In this document: piece after piece, positions 8,121 through 17,518 of the stretch | Layout: each line of letters starts with the position of its first letter | Numbering within the stretch: position 1 is the first letter of the stretch | NCBI RefSeq assembly: GCF_026625125.1 | Contig: NZ_CP113097.1 | Coordinates: 1,550,001-1,614,000, forward strand | Source of the DNA: Pseudomonas putida | GTDB lineage: Bacteria; Pseudomonadota; Gammaproteobacteria; Pseudomonadales; Pseudomonadaceae | Length of the DNA stretch: 64,000 nt | Direction of reading: 5' to 3' | Program-made: the position numbers and the translations under genes | The notes under the pieces: generated by a model | Databases searched by the model: none | What the model was told of the DNA's origin: nothing | Seen by the model: the letters and a program-made list of their open reading frames with translations, nothing else

Positions 8121-11006
8121 ATGCATCTGATTATTTGTAACGAGCGCCTGCTGTTCCGGTTCGGCGTCGACCGTGTATTGCTGTTGCTGGCTCAAGGGCT
8201 CAAGGCCGCAGGCTGGCACATTACCTTCGTGGCCCAGCGCGCCAACCATGACGTGCTGCGCCGCATCACCGACGACATCCACACGCCGCCTGAGCATCTG
8301 GGCCCGTATACAGAGCTCGACCAAGTAACTGCCCAGTGGATGCGCGACAATCGCCAACTGTTCGCACCCGCAGGGCGAGACGTGACGGGGACCGTAGCCC
8401 TGATTGGCGGCTGGCCGTTCTATGCATCCATCGCGGTATTGCGCCAATGGGGCGTGCCAACGGTGGCGCTCGATTGCGGTGGTGTTCCTTATGAAGATAT
8501 GACTGGCCCGGCCCGCTTGGTACAAGAGCGGCTGCGTGCCCAACGTCGCGAATACCTGCCCGAAGCACGGGTGGTCACGCCGATCAGCCATTTCGTGTCC
8601 CGCACCCAAAGCCTGCCCGACGCCGGCCCGGATGTGGAAATTGCCATGATTCACCTGGGCGCAGATCACCTGACCGGTGGTGTCAACCAGAGCCTCTGGC
8701 AGCAGGGGCACCAGGTTGCGCGTGTTGAAACCGCAGACGAAGCGGTTGAAGGCCCTGTGATCATCAACCTTGGTCGCTGGGAAACGGGCAATTATAAAAA
8801 CAGCGAAGGGCTTTACCCCATCGCCCGGAAGATCATCGCTGAGCATCCCAAGGCGCGCTTCTGCGTCTTGGCCACCGCAGACGAACTGAAACTGCCGGCA
8901 GACCTGGTTGAGCATATCCTGCCGTTGGGCCACCCCAGCGATGCCGAGTTGTCCGCGTTGATGGCCAGCGCTCAGTTGGGGCTTAGCGTGTCGCGCTGGG
9001 AAGGGTTCAACTTGCCCCTGGCCGAGATGCAACAGCTTCGCAAGCCAGTGCTGGTGCTGAACATCGGTGCGCACCCTGAAGTGGTCGCCGACCCCCGTCA
9101 ACTGTGCGTCGACGAGCAGGAAATGGCCGAAAAGGCCCTGCAGGTGCTGGCCGGTGAAGCGTTGGCAGGGCCCGAATGGGAAAGCCACCTGGGCACCTTC
9201 CAGCAGACGTTCACTTGGCAACGTACGATCAAGGCCTACGAGGACCTGCTCGGCACGTTGAGCCCGATCCGGGACCTGCCTGCCCCCCGGTTGGTGATCG
9301 ACACCAGTGCCTGCCTGCGCGATACCGCCAATACCGGCGTAGCCAGGGTAGTGCGCAGCTTGACGCGCAAGCTGCAGGATTTTGGCGAACCTCTGTTCGT
9401 GACCTGGGACGAGACGCTGCGCGAGTATGTGCTGCCCAACGAAGGTGAATACAACAATCTGGCGTTGTATGGCGGGCCCAAGCCCTATCCAGAACACTAC
9501 GAGCTGCCGCGCTCGCCTGCTCACCGCCGGCAGACCTTGGCCAGTCTTGGCGCTCGCACCTTGCGCGGTGGCTGGCTGCTGCAAAGTGAAATCGTCTTCG
9601 AACGCCAAGGCCCGGCGCGCCGCGCCGCTGCCCGCCAGGCGGGGCTGAACGTTGCGGCGATATTCTATGATGCCATCCCGGTCACCCATCCTGAGTGGGT
9701 TGCCGATACCATCATCCGGGACAACCACGCAGCCTACATGCGAGGCTTGGCCGAAACCGACCGCGTGCTGCCGATTTCCCCCGATGCGGGCACCCAGTTG
9801 CAGGCATTCTGGGCGCGTGAAGGCATCGCGCCTCACGCGCAGGTGAAAACCTGCTGGATCCCGGGTGAGCTGACTGCTTCCCCGCGCGCCACCACCCCGG
9901 CCTCGGTGCCGCGTGCGGGCGAGCCGCTGCGTATCCTCTGTGTATCTACCCTGGAACCGCGCAAGAACCATAAAGTGCTACTTGAAGCCGTTGCCCGATT
10001 GGCCCGTGATTATCCGGACCTCGACTGGCAGCTGGACCTCATCGGCAATCGCTACGCCGGTGCTGACTACATCGTTGAGGCCGTGCGCGCGGCCAGTGCG
10101 GCCGACCCGCGCATTGCCTGGCATGGTGTGGTAGACGACGCCACCCTCAATGACTACTACGCCAAGGCCCACGTCAGCGTTTACGCCTCGTTGGTAGAAG
10201 GCTATGGCATGCCTATTGTCGAGTCGCTCTGGCATGCCCGTCCTTGCGTGTGCCATGCCGGCGGCGTGATGGCGGAGCTGGCAGCCGAAGGTGGCTGCCG
10301 CACAGTGGACATGACCAACCCCGATGCACTGGCTGCGCAAATCCACGCACTGGCGAGTGACCCACAAGGCTATCTGCAACTGGCTGCTGAAGCGGTTGCT
10401 CGTCCTATCCTGACGTGGCGCAGCTATGCCCGTGCCTTGTTGCGGCAGTTGGCCAGCCACACCACTCGCCATGCTGGCAAACCCTTGCCGCGGCAGTGGC
10501 AGCACCTGCTTATCGACCCCGAAGTGGCGCTGGTAGATGAGCCTGGCCAACTTGCGCTGGCTTGTCTGCTGGCGGAACGCCCGGCTCAGTGCGCACTTCT
10601 GTTGGGGGAGCACGCGCCTTGGTTGCGTGACCTGATAGGCCACGAAGCCACGCGTGCCTGGCAAATCGCGGAGGGTGAGCTGACTGGTGAGGTGAGCCGC
10701 CACGCCAACCTCAGCCGCATCGATGCGCCGGTAGGTGTTGCAGTGCCCGTCCTCCAGGCAGAGCTGCGTGATAACGAAATCGCCGTCGACCTCATCGTGC
10801 TGTCGGCAGCACAGGCAGCTGACCCAGCGTCAATCGATGCGTTGCGTTCACTGATCAATGGCCGTGTCGAAGGCCTGCTGCTGGTTGAACAGGGCGCCCC
10901 AGCCGCAACGCTAACAGCGCTGGGCCTGACCGAAGAGCCTGCTACTGAACTACCAGGTTACGATGTCCATACTTACCCGCCTGCGGCGCCAGGGTTTGTT
11001 CAATGA
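8121..11006 (+). CDS. Two-domain GT4-type glycosyltransferase
   Basis: Large cytosolic protein of 961 residues containing two GT-B units in tandem. The first spans about 1-370, with LGRWETGNYKNSEG near 217 and EX7E motif SRWEGFNLPLAEM (E294, E302). The second spans about 390-770. It starts at LVIDTSACLRDTANTGVARV and contains STLEPRKNHKVLLEAV (about 609) and LVEGYGMPIVESLW (E693, E701). About 190 C-terminal residues match nothing I recognise. Two active sites suggest a polymerase or adaptor making two linkages of the repeat unit. It overlaps the next gene by four bases (ATGA), indicating translational coupling. Sugar donors are unknown. Confidence 0.85.
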   Translation: MHLIICNERLLFRFGVDRVLLLLAQGLKAAGWHITFVAQRANHDVLRRITDDIHTPPEHLGPYTELDQVTAQWMRDNRQLFAPAGRDVTGTVALIGGWPFYASIAVLRQWGVPTVALDCGGVPYEDMTGPARLVQERLRAQRREYLPEARVVTPISHFVSRTQSLPDAGPDVEIAMIHLGADHLTGGVNQSLWQQGHQVARVETADEAVEGPVIINLGRWETGNYKNSEGLYPIARKIIAEHPKARFCVLATADELKLPADLVEHILPLGHPSDAELSALMASAQLGLSVSRWEGFNLPLAEMQQLRKPVLVLNIGAHPEVVADPRQLCVDEQEMAEKALQVLAGEALAGPEWESHLGTFQQTFTWQRTIKAYEDLLGTLSPIRDLPAPRLVIDTSACLRDTANTGVARVVRSLTRKLQDFGEPLFVTWDETLREYVLPNEGEYNNLALYGGPKPYPEHYELPRSPAHRRQTLASLGARTLRGGWLLQSEIVFERQGPARRAAARQAGLNVAAIFYDAIPVTHPEWVADTIIRDNHAAYMRGLAETDRVLPISPDAGTQLQAFWAREGIAPHAQVKTCWIPGELTASPRATTPASVPRAGEPLRILCVSTLEPRKNHKVLLEAVARLARDYPDLDWQLDLIGNRYAGADYIVEAVRAASAADPRIAWHGVVDDATLNDYYAKAHVSVYASLVEGYGMPIVESLWHARPCVCHAGGVMAELAAEGGCRTVDMTNPDALAAQIHALASDPQGYLQLAAEAVARPILTWRSYARALLRQLASHTTRHAGKPLPRQWQHLLIDPEVALVDEPGQLALACLLAERPAQCALLLGEHAPWLRDLIGHEATRAWQIAEGELTGEVSRHANLSRIDAPVGVAVPVLQAELRDNEIAVDLIVLSAAQAADPASIDALRSLINGRVEGLLLVEQGAPAATLTALGLTEEPATELPGYDVHTYPPAAPGFVQ

Positions 11007-12622
11007 AGGTTCTTGTCATATCCAATTTCTTCCCGCCCCATGTGATCGGCGGTGCAGAAATCATCGCTCACCACCAGGCCCGCGCGCTGGCTGCGCGTGG
11101 CCATGAGGTGCGCGTGCTGGCAGGGGACAACAGCCGTGGGCTGCCTGGCTACCCAGTGGAGCAGGAGGTTTTTGACGGCATGCCGGTTACCCGGGTGTCG
11201 TTGACCTATCTGGACTTTGCCCCAACCGGCAACAACGTCGCGCACCCTGGCGTCGAACGTATCTTTCTGCGCCTGATCGCTCAATGGCGCCCCGATGTGA
11301 TCCACGCGCACCACATGGCCGGGTTGTCCTTGGGCATCCTGCAGTTGGCGCGTGAGCATGGGATCCGCATTGCGCTGACCTTGCACGACCACTGGGGGTT
11401 CTGCATGAACAGCACGCGCATCACCACCCAGGACACCTTGTGCCAAGACAGCACCCAATGCCACAAATGTCATTCGCACATCTACAACGGTGACCTGCTG
11501 CTGCCGCAACGGATGCGTCAGGATTACCTGCGCTGGCAATTGGATGCTGTTGATCATTTCATTTCACCCAGCCGTTACCTGGCCGACACCTACATCGCCA
11601 ACGGCCTGCCTGCCGCGCGTATGAATGTTATCGCCAACGGTATCGAACTCGAGCGGTTCAGCCACACCTCACCGCCACCGCCCGGGCCGCGCCTGAATGT
11701 GCTGTTCACCGGCTACATGGGTGGCCATAAAGGCGTACCTACCTTGCTCAAGGCGCTGGCATTGCTGCCGCCAGAGCGGGTGCATGTCGACATGGTCGGT
11801 GACGGCCATATGCTTGAAACCTACAAAGCCGAACTGCGCAACAATGCGCCGAAGGTTTCTGCCAAGTTCTGGGGCAGACTGCCCAATGCGCGTATCGCCG
11901 AGCGCTTCGCCCAGGCGCATGTGTTCGTGCTGCCATCGGTGTGCCCGGAAAACCAACCTGTGACCATTACCGAGGCGATGTCCTGTGGCCTGGCGGTGGT
12001 GGGTTCACGGATAGGCGGCATACCCGAGCTGGTGGATGAAGGCGTGACCGGTCAGTTGTTCGACCACGGCGACGCTCAAGCGCTGGCGCGCTGCTTGCTC
12101 CGTTACATCGAAGAGCCGGCGGTGTTGGAAGCCCATGGCAAGGCGGGTCGTGAGCGCATCCAGGCCTATGCCTTCGAGCTGCAGATCGACCGTATCGAAG
12201 CCTTGCTGGCCGGCCCTGGCGCCGAACGTCGCGAGGCCCCACAACTGATCGCATGCCATGGCGCTCCATCGGCTGAAACCTTCCAGAGCGTTCTCAAGGC
12301 GCTGTGCCCGGTTCCTGCCAACCGGCCGCAGCCTGCCAGCCAGCCCTGCTGCATTCCCTCGAACTGGATTGCGCCAGAGCAAGCAGATGTACTGTGGGTG
12401 GCGGGGCCAACAGCCCAAGACCCGGACGCCGCGATGAAGCTCATCGAAGCTTACCGCGCCTTGGGCAAACAGGTTGTGGTGGATGAGCGCCATCTGCTGG
12501 TTGCGCGCAACACGGAGTCAGCCTTGCTGGCGCGCGGCGGCGCGCAGGTAGCGTTAAGCTTGGAATACCTCTTGGAGTACGCGAGGGATCCTGAGGCACA
12601 AACTGCCCCAACCCAAGCCTGA
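11003..12622 (+). CDS. GT4-family glycosyltransferase
   Basis: 539-residue GT-B enzyme. The N-terminus (VISNFFPPHVIGGAEIIAHHQARAL) is the classic GT4 acceptor-domain start. HDHWGFCMN and a cluster of cysteines (around 147-160) follow, then TGYMGGHKGVPTLLKAL for the donor domain and PENQPVTITEAMSCG in place of the EX7E region. Residues after about 400 form an extension with no assignment. It is the last gene of the first (+) run and is coupled to the 961-residue transferase. The likely role is adding one sugar of the O-polysaccharide; donor and linkage cannot be read. Confidence 0.85.
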   Translation: MKVLVISNFFPPHVIGGAEIIAHHQARALAARGHEVRVLAGDNSRGLPGYPVEQEVFDGMPVTRVSLTYLDFAPTGNNVAHPGVERIFLRLIAQWRPDVIHAHHMAGLSLGILQLAREHGIRIALTLHDHWGFCMNSTRITTQDTLCQDSTQCHKCHSHIYNGDLLLPQRMRQDYLRWQLDAVDHFISPSRYLADTYIANGLPAARMNVIANGIELERFSHTSPPPPGPRLNVLFTGYMGGHKGVPTLLKALALLPPERVHVDMVGDGHMLETYKAELRNNAPKVSAKFWGRLPNARIAERFAQAHVFVLPSVCPENQPVTITEAMSCGLAVVGSRIGGIPELVDEGVTGQLFDHGDAQALARCLLRYIEEPAVLEAHGKAGRERIQAYAFELQIDRIEALLAGPGAERREAPQLIACHGAPSAETFQSVLKALCPVPANRPQPASQPCCIPSNWIAPEQADVLWVAGPTAQDPDAAMKLIEAYRALGKQVVVDERHLLVARNTESALLARGGAQVALSLEYLLEYARDPEAQTAPTQA

Positions 12623-12628
12623 CCCCAT

Positions 12629-12656
12629 GCGGAACGTGCCAACAGGCACGTTCCGC
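12629..12656. terminator. Perfect hairpin between convergent genes
   Basis: GCGGAACGTGCC (12629-12640) and GGCACGTTCCGC (12645-12656) form a 12-bp perfect stem with a 4-base loop. It lies between the ends of the (+) glycosyltransferase and the (-) epimerase gene, so it can serve both directions. There is no clear U-tract. Confidence 0.6.
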
Positions 12657-12665
12657 TGGCCCCGC

Positions 12666-13610
12666 CTAGCCTTTGAGCAGTTGCGCCAGCCCCACCTCGA
12701 TGGCGGTAGCCCGAGGCATTTCGAACCCACTGAGCAAACGCTGATTATTGGCCCTTGAATGGCGAATGTCGCCTGCGCGTGCTGGCTGATAGCTGACCTC
12801 TGGCAGCTTGCCCAGGACCTGCGCCAATGCTGCCAGGATCTGATTCAAAGAAGTCGCCTGGTTCAAGCCGACATTGATGGCCCCTTCGGCCACCGGCCCC
12901 GACTCCAGCCCTTGTACCAGCAGCTTCACAAGATCGCTGACGAAGAAGAAGTCACGGGTCTGCTCGCCGTCCCCGAATACCGTAATCGGCAGGCCTTTTT
13001 GTGCGCGCTCGGCGAAAATGCTGATGACGCCCGAGTAAGGCGAGGACGGGTCCTGGCGTGGGCCATAGATATTGAAGAAGCGGAATACCACAGGGAGCAG
13101 CCCGTGCTCGCGGCGGTAAAAGTCCATGTAGTACTCGCTGGCCAGCTTGTCGGAGGCATAAGGCGTCAACGGCGCTTTGGGCGTGTCTTCATCGATGGAG
13201 GCCCCTTCACCATTGTTGCCATACACTGCGGCACTGGAGGCGAACACCACCCGTTTCACACCGCAAAGGCGCATTGCTTCACACACATTCAAGGTGCCAA
13301 TGAAGTTGCTCTGATGAGTACGGACCGGGTCGTCAACAGAAGCCTGCACTGAAGCGACCGCCGCCAGGTGTACGACACCCGCACAGCCCTTTACGGCGTG
13401 GGCCACCAGCGCGGCGTCGGCCACGTCGCCTTCGATCAGTTGCAGGTTAGGGTGTGACAGCGGCAGGTTGCTGCGCTTGCCCGTGGACAGGTTGTCCAGC
13501 ACTCGTACCGCATACCCTTTGGCAAGCAGTTCATCGGTCAGGTGAGAGCCGATAAAACCGGCACCGCCCGTGATCAGGATCGGTGCTTCAGGCGTCAAGG
13601 TTGTCGACAT
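12666..13610 (-). CDS. NAD-dependent nucleotide-sugar epimerase/dehydratase (SDR)
   Basis: 314-residue extended short-chain dehydrogenase. The nucleotide-binding loop is [12 protein letters not shown] (about 12-23). SSAAVYG supplies the catalytic serine region, and YASDKLASEYY carries the YxxxK catalytic pair. FFNIYGPRQDP and the late QTRDFFFVSD block are typical of UDP-glucose/UDP-GlcNAc 4-epimerase-like proteins such as GalE and WbpP. It probably interconverts a UDP-hexose for the surface polysaccharide. The exact substrate is uncertain. It is followed at 13663 by an acyltransferase in the same direction, with a gap of about 50 bases. Confidence 0.85.
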   Translation of the reverse strand: MSTTLTPEAPILITGGAGFIGSHLTDELLAKGYAVRVLDNLSTGKRSNLPLSHPNLQLIEGDVADAALVAHAVKGCAGVVHLAAVASVQASVDDPVRTHQSNFIGTLNVCEAMRLCGVKRVVFASSAAVYGNNGEGASIDEDTPKAPLTPYASDKLASEYYMDFYRREHGLLPVVFRFFNIYGPRQDPSSPYSGVISIFAERAQKGLPITVFGDGEQTRDFFFVSDLVKLLVQGLESGPVAEGAINVGLNQATSLNQILAALAQVLGKLPEVSYQPARAGDIRHSRANNQRLLSGFEMPRATAIEVGLAQLLKG

Positions 13611-13662
13611 ACTAGGTTCCAGGCTCGAATGAGAGAAAGCGTTATAGGTGCCAGGCGCGGCC

Positions 13663-14772
13663 TCAGGCGGGTGCGCGCATGCCCGATTGTCCAGTGCCTG
13701 ACAACCGGCTGGCGCGCAAATAGCGTTGAGCGGGCCGCTCGAACCACCGGTGGCAGGCCAGGCTCATGGGTATCAGCAAAGCGAAGAACAGCAGCATCAT
13801 CCACGGCTGATAGAAAATTTCGCGGGAGTAACCCAGACTGTCGAACGTAAGGGCAAAGGCTATTTGCAGCGGGAAATGCAGTAGATAGGACGCATAGCTG
13901 ATATCACCCACCCACCCAGTGCTGCGCAACAACCCTGGCCAGTGCAGGCCAGCGGCGGCCAGCATGGCCAAGGTGGCAGGCAAGCAGAGGCACATGACTA
14001 GGTAAGTGTTCACCGATTTGGCGAGCAGTAGCAACGCCCAAGCTCCCAGTGCCACGCTGGTACACACCAACAGTGCGACGCCGCTACCGGCCCAACGCCG
14101 CAATTGCCAAAGCATAGCGTAGGCGATGCCACCGATATAGAAGCACAATAAACCACTCCCAATCTTGTAGCTGCCGGGGTAGAGCAGCAGGCCCAAAGTA
14201 CAGGCCGCAGCGGCCAGCAACCAGCGCCAACGGCCCGCCAGGCAGATGGCGAAGAATGACGCATATAGCAGTACTTCTACCGAGACCGACCAGATCGGCG
14301 CATTGAACGACCAGCCCTTCTCCAAGCCCCATGCTGGCGCAAGCAGCAAGTTGAGCAGGGCGTGATAGCTGTCGTTGAAGGGGTAGACAAAATAGCTGGC
14401 GTGGCTAGCCCAATAGGCCCACTGAAGCGCCGCCACCCCGGCAAACGTAAGCAAATGCAGCGGGTAGAGCCGGCTGAAGCGATCCACAGCGAAACTGCGC
14501 AGCGACACTTTACCCGTGGCGATGCCTTGGGCGAACAGCCAGAAGAACACAAACCCCGAGATCGAGAAAAATAGCTGCACGGCCAGGCCGCCATATTGAT
14601 AAAGCGGTGTCAGTGCCGCGAAAAAAGGCTGGCGTGTGCCCTCGAAGCCCGCCGGGCTGTCGCCGACGTAGAAGAAATGTTGCCAATGCCAGAACACGAC
14701 ACAAAGCGCGGCGATACCTCTTAAGGTATCCAAAGTATAAAGTCGAACGGCCGGGAGCAAGGAAGCATGCAT
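13663..14772 (-). CDS. Acyltransferase-3 family membrane protein
   Basis: Integral inner-membrane acyltransferase of about 369 residues. The N-terminal signature LDTLRGIAALCVVFWHW contains the Arg and His typical of the family, followed by about ten hydrophobic segments. Members O-acetylate sugars of O-antigen and other exported glycans. WSVSVEVLLYASF is another family block. I use ATG 14772; an in-frame GTG at 14784 would add four residues, and neither has a good ribosome-binding site. It lies upstream of the epimerase gene and divergent from kdsD. The acetylated sugar is not known. Confidence 0.88.
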   Translation of the reverse strand: MHASLLPAVRLYTLDTLRGIAALCVVFWHWQHFFYVGDSPAGFEGTRQPFFAALTPLYQYGGLAVQLFFSISGFVFFWLFAQGIATGKVSLRSFAVDRFSRLYPLHLLTFAGVAALQWAYWASHASYFVYPFNDSYHALLNLLLAPAWGLEKGWSFNAPIWSVSVEVLLYASFFAICLAGRWRWLLAAAACTLGLLLYPGSYKIGSGLLCFYIGGIAYAMLWQLRRWAGSGVALLVCTSVALGAWALLLLAKSVNTYLVMCLCLPATLAMLAAAGLHWPGLLRSTGWVGDISYASYLLHFPLQIAFALTFDSLGYSREIFYQPWMMLLFFALLIPMSLACHRWFERPAQRYLRASRLSGTGQSGMRAPA

Positions 14773-15026
14773 TTGCGGAATCACAGGCGGGCAAAAGAGA
14801 ATGCTGTCACTGCCAGCGGGAGGCTGTCAATCTGGGGCCAAGAATCAGGACCTCGCCCATTGAGTTTTGCATGGTACACCAAGCCACCGCCCTGTGAGAG
14901 TAGTTCTGGTGTTCACTGATCCAGACAGCGTTCTGATAAGCAATGTTCAAACGCCAGCGCTTTGCATCGCGAGGAGAAAACCTTACCATTGTCACTTCGG
15001 ATCAACCCTCTCCTTCATGGAAGAAT
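14773..15026. promoter_or_regulatory. Divergent intergenic region upstream of acyltransferase and kdsD-type gene
   Basis: About 250 bases with no plausible gene. A weak sigma-70-like pair can be read for the (+) gene: TTCACT near 14910, a 17-base spacer and GATAAG near 14933. The ribosome-binding site GGAAG lies about 8 bases before ATG 15027. Promoter positions are guesses. Confidence 0.3.
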
Positions 15027-15959
15027 ATGAATCACCTCTCCATTGCTAAAGAAGCACTGCTTGCACAAGCTAAAGCTGTAGAGACATTAGCTGAGCGACT
15101 GAATGAAAGTTTTCAACGCGCCGTCGAACTGCTGCTCTCTTGCAAGGGTAGAGCCGTTGTATGCGGGATGGGTAAGTCAGGGCTTATCGGCCAAAAAATG
15201 GTCGCTACTTTTGCTTCGACAGGCACGCCCAGTTTTTTTCTCCACCCGGCTGAGGCGTTCCACGGCGACCTAGGTATGCTGAAGCCAGTCGATGTGCTGA
15301 TACTCATTAGCTACAGCGGTGAGACCGAAGAGCTAATCAAGCTGATCCCCAGCCTAAAGTCATTTGGTAATAAATTAATTTCAATAACTGGCAATGGAAA
15401 TTCCACACTTGCCAAACATTCGGATATTTGGCTGGATATTTCCGTGGAGCGCGAGGTGTGTCCGAACAACTTGGCGCCTACCACCTCCACGCTAGCGACC
15501 ATGGCCATGGGCGACGCACTTGCTGTTGCGTTGATTGAAGATATCCAGTTCAAGCCTATGGATTTTGCTCGTTACCACCCGGGCGGCAGCCTCGGTCGTA
15601 AATTGCTAACTCGCGTAAAAGATGTTATGCACTCTCCAGCCCCAATTGTGGGGCGGGAAACGAGTTTTCATGATTGTCTGCTGGCAATGACCCAAAGCAG
15701 GCTAGGCCTTGCGATTGTGATGGAAGAGCAGCGGTTGGTTGGTATCGTGACGGATGGCGACCTCCGCCGTGCACTGCTTGAGAACGAACGGATTGTTCGG
15801 GAAAAAGTTGCGCAATTCATGACAGCTAAACCGCACACCATAATCGAAGATGCGCAGTTGTCCGAGGCGGAGCTATACATGCGCGAAAATAAAATTAGAG
15901 CACTCGCGGTTACGAATAGTCAGGGTGGGGTGGTAGGGGTTGTTGAAATTTTCGATTGA
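15027..15959 (+). CDS. kdsD: Arabinose-5-phosphate isomerase (KdsD/KpsF/GutQ family)
   Basis: Interconverts ribulose-5-phosphate and arabinose-5-phosphate, the first step of Kdo synthesis. The 310-residue protein has a SIS domain (VVCGMGKSGLIGQKM, then HPAEAFHGDLGML and SYSGETEEL) and two C-terminal CBS domains from about residue 195 (VKDVMHS onwards). Both parts are intact and the length is typical. ATG 15027 is preceded by GGAAG; the upstream in-frame ATG 14943 lacks support. The base composition is clearly AT-richer than the flanking genes, suggesting separate acquisition. Pseudomonads have a housekeeping kdsD elsewhere, so this is probably a polysaccharide-locus paralog, paired in function with kdsA at 51286. 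Confidence 0.9.
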   Translation: MNHLSIAKEALLAQAKAVETLAERLNESFQRAVELLLSCKGRAVVCGMGKSGLIGQKMVATFASTGTPSFFLHPAEAFHGDLGMLKPVDVLILISYSGETEELIKLIPSLKSFGNKLISITGNGNSTLAKHSDIWLDISVEREVCPNNLAPTTSTLATMAMGDALAVALIEDIQFKPMDFARYHPGGSLGRKLLTRVKDVMHSPAPIVGRETSFHDCLLAMTQSRLGLAIVMEEQRLVGIVTDGDLRRALLENERIVREKVAQFMTAKPHTIIEDAQLSEAELYMRENKIRALAVTNSQGGVVGVVEIFD

Positions 15960-16044
15960 TCATGTCTTCAGGAAAGACGCCTGCTGAATGAATTCAGTGC
16001 TTTTGATAGCGACTTAGCTCAAGCGCTTATCATACAGGCGCAGA

Positions 16045-16067
16045 GGCTCTACGAAGTCCGTAGAGCC
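16045..16067. terminator. Hairpin between convergent kdsD and rmlC
   Basis: GGCTCTACG (16045-16053) and CGTAGAGCC (16059-16067) form a 9-bp stem with a 5-base loop. On the (+) strand it is followed by CCCAGCCTTTTA. It is positioned to end the (+) isomerase transcript and perhaps the rml transcript. Confidence 0.55.
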
Positions 16068-16079
16068 CCCAGCCTTTTA

Positions 16080-16628
16080 TCAATCGAATAAGTCCGAGTC
16101 GCTTAATGCCAAACCAAGTTGGTCTTTTCCAGATAGGCTAGGCACAAAGTCGATTGGCCACTCGATACCGATTTCTGGATCATTCCAAGCAAGGCAGCGC
16201 TCGCTGCTAGGTGAGTAGAAATCGGTCGTTTTGTAGAGAAACTCGGCTGTATCGCTCAAAGTCACGAAGCCGTGGGCAAAGCCTGGCGGAATCCACAGCT
16301 GGTTCTTGTTCTCGGCGGAAAGCACCGCACCAACCCACTGGCCAAAAGTAGGGGAGGAGCGGCGGATATCCACCGCCACATCGAACACTTCACCTTGTAC
16401 TACACGCACCAATTTGCCTTGGGCATGTGGCGGCAGCTGGTAGTGAAGGCCGCGTAGCACGCCTTTCACAGAGCGGGAGTGGTTGTCCTGAACGAAGTCT
16501 GGTTGCAGGCCGGTGACTTCATTGAAGACATTGGCGTTGAAGCTTTCGAAGAAAAAGCCACGCTCGTCACCGAAGACCTTGGGAGTGAACAGAAAGACAT
16601 CCGGGATGGCCAAAGGAATAGCGTGCAT
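16080..16628 (-). CDS. rmlC: dTDP-4-dehydrorhamnose 3,5-epimerase
   Basis: Third enzyme of the dTDP-L-rhamnose pathway. It is a cupin-fold protein of 182 residues, the normal length. Recognisable blocks are PKVFGDERGFFFESF near the start, QDNHSRSVKGVLRGLHYQ with the catalytic His region, VRVVQGEVFDVAVDIR, and WIPPGFAHGFVTLSD. It is the last gene of rmlBDAC. Its ATG shares one base with the rmlA stop codon, so the two are translationally coupled. Confidence 0.97.
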   Translation of the reverse strand: MHAIPLAIPDVFLFTPKVFGDERGFFFESFNANVFNEVTGLQPDFVQDNHSRSVKGVLRGLHYQLPPHAQGKLVRVVQGEVFDVAVDIRRSSPTFGQWVGAVLSAENKNQLWIPPGFAHGFVTLSDTAEFLYKTTDFYSPSSERCLAWNDPEIGIEWPIDFVPSLSGKDQLGLALSDSDLFD

Positions 16629-17518
16629 CAGAAGACCTTTTCTTTAAGCAAGTTTTTAAGGTATTGACCATAACCGTTTTTGAGCAATGGCTGAGCGAGG
16701 CGTTCGAGTTGTTCGGCGTTGATCCAGCCGGCCCGGTAGCAAATCTCCTCAGGGCAGGCGACCTTCAGCCCTTGGCGGCGCTCCATGGTTGCAATGTACT
16801 GGCTGGCATCGAGTAGGCTGTCGTGGGTGCCGGTATCGAGCCATGCATAGCCGCGTCCCATGATCTCGACCTGCAGTTGACCTTGTTGCAGATAGAGATT
16901 GTTGAGATCGGTGATCTCTAGTTCTCCACGGGCCGACGGTTTAAGCCCGCGTGCCAGATCGACGACCTGGTTGTCATAGAAGTACAAGCCGGTGACCGCG
17001 TAGCTCGACTTCGGCACCTTGGGTTTTTCTTCAAGCGAAAGCACACGTCCGCTGTCATCGAACTCGGCAACCCCATAACGCTCTGGGTCTTGAACGTGAT
17101 ACGCGAAAACCGATGCCCCCCTTTCACGCTCGCCGGCACTTAGCAGCAGCGATTGGAAGTCGTGGCCGTAGAAAATATTGTCGCCAAGCACCAGTGCTGA
17201 TGGGTTGTTACCGATGAAATCCGCGCCAATGGTGAAGGCTTGCGCCAAACCGTCCGGGCTTGGCTGCACAGCGTACGAAAGATTGATGCCCCACTGACTG
17301 CCGCTACCCAGCAGCTGTTCGAAGCGCGGGGTATCTTGGGGGGTCGATATGATGAGGATGTCGCGAATACCCGCAAGCAGCAGCGTGCTCAGCGGGTAGT
17401 AGATCATCGGCTTGTCATAAACGGGTAAGAGTTGCTTGGAAACGGACAGCGTCGCTGGATGCAGCCGCGTCCCAGAACCACCAGCCAGAATGATCCCTTT
17501 ACGATTGGTCGTGTTCAT
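16628..17518 (-). CDS. rmlA: Glucose-1-phosphate thymidylyltransferase
   Basis: First enzyme of dTDP-L-rhamnose synthesis, joining glucose-1-phosphate and dTTP. The 296-residue protein opens with [16 protein letters not shown], the pyrophosphorylase loop, then [16 protein letters not shown]. Metal-binding and substrate motifs include [10 protein letters not shown] and EEKPKVPKS. Length and motifs are standard. It overlaps rmlD by four bases and rmlC by one, consistent with a single tightly packed operon. Confidence 0.97.
   Translation of the reverse strand: MNTTNRKGIILAGGSGTRLHPATLSVSKQLLPVYDKPMIYYPLSTLLLAGIRDILIISTPQDTPRFEQLLGSGSQWGINLSYAVQPSPDGLAQAFTIGADFIGNNPSALVLGDNIFYGHDFQSLLLSAGERERGASVFAYHVQDPERYGVAEFDDSGRVLSLEEKPKVPKSSYAVTGLYFYDNQVVDLARGLKPSARGELEITDLNNLYLQQGQLQVEIMGRGYAWLDTGTHDSLLDASQYIATMERRQGLKVACPEEICYRAGWINAEQLERLAQPLLKNGYGQYLKNLLKEKVF

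Noticed and set aside
6993..9971. 992-residue open frame on the (-) strand
   Set aside because: It lies opposite the methyltransferase and two-domain GT genes, which have clear family motifs; the (-) translation has no recognisable domain and reflects GC-rich codon structure.
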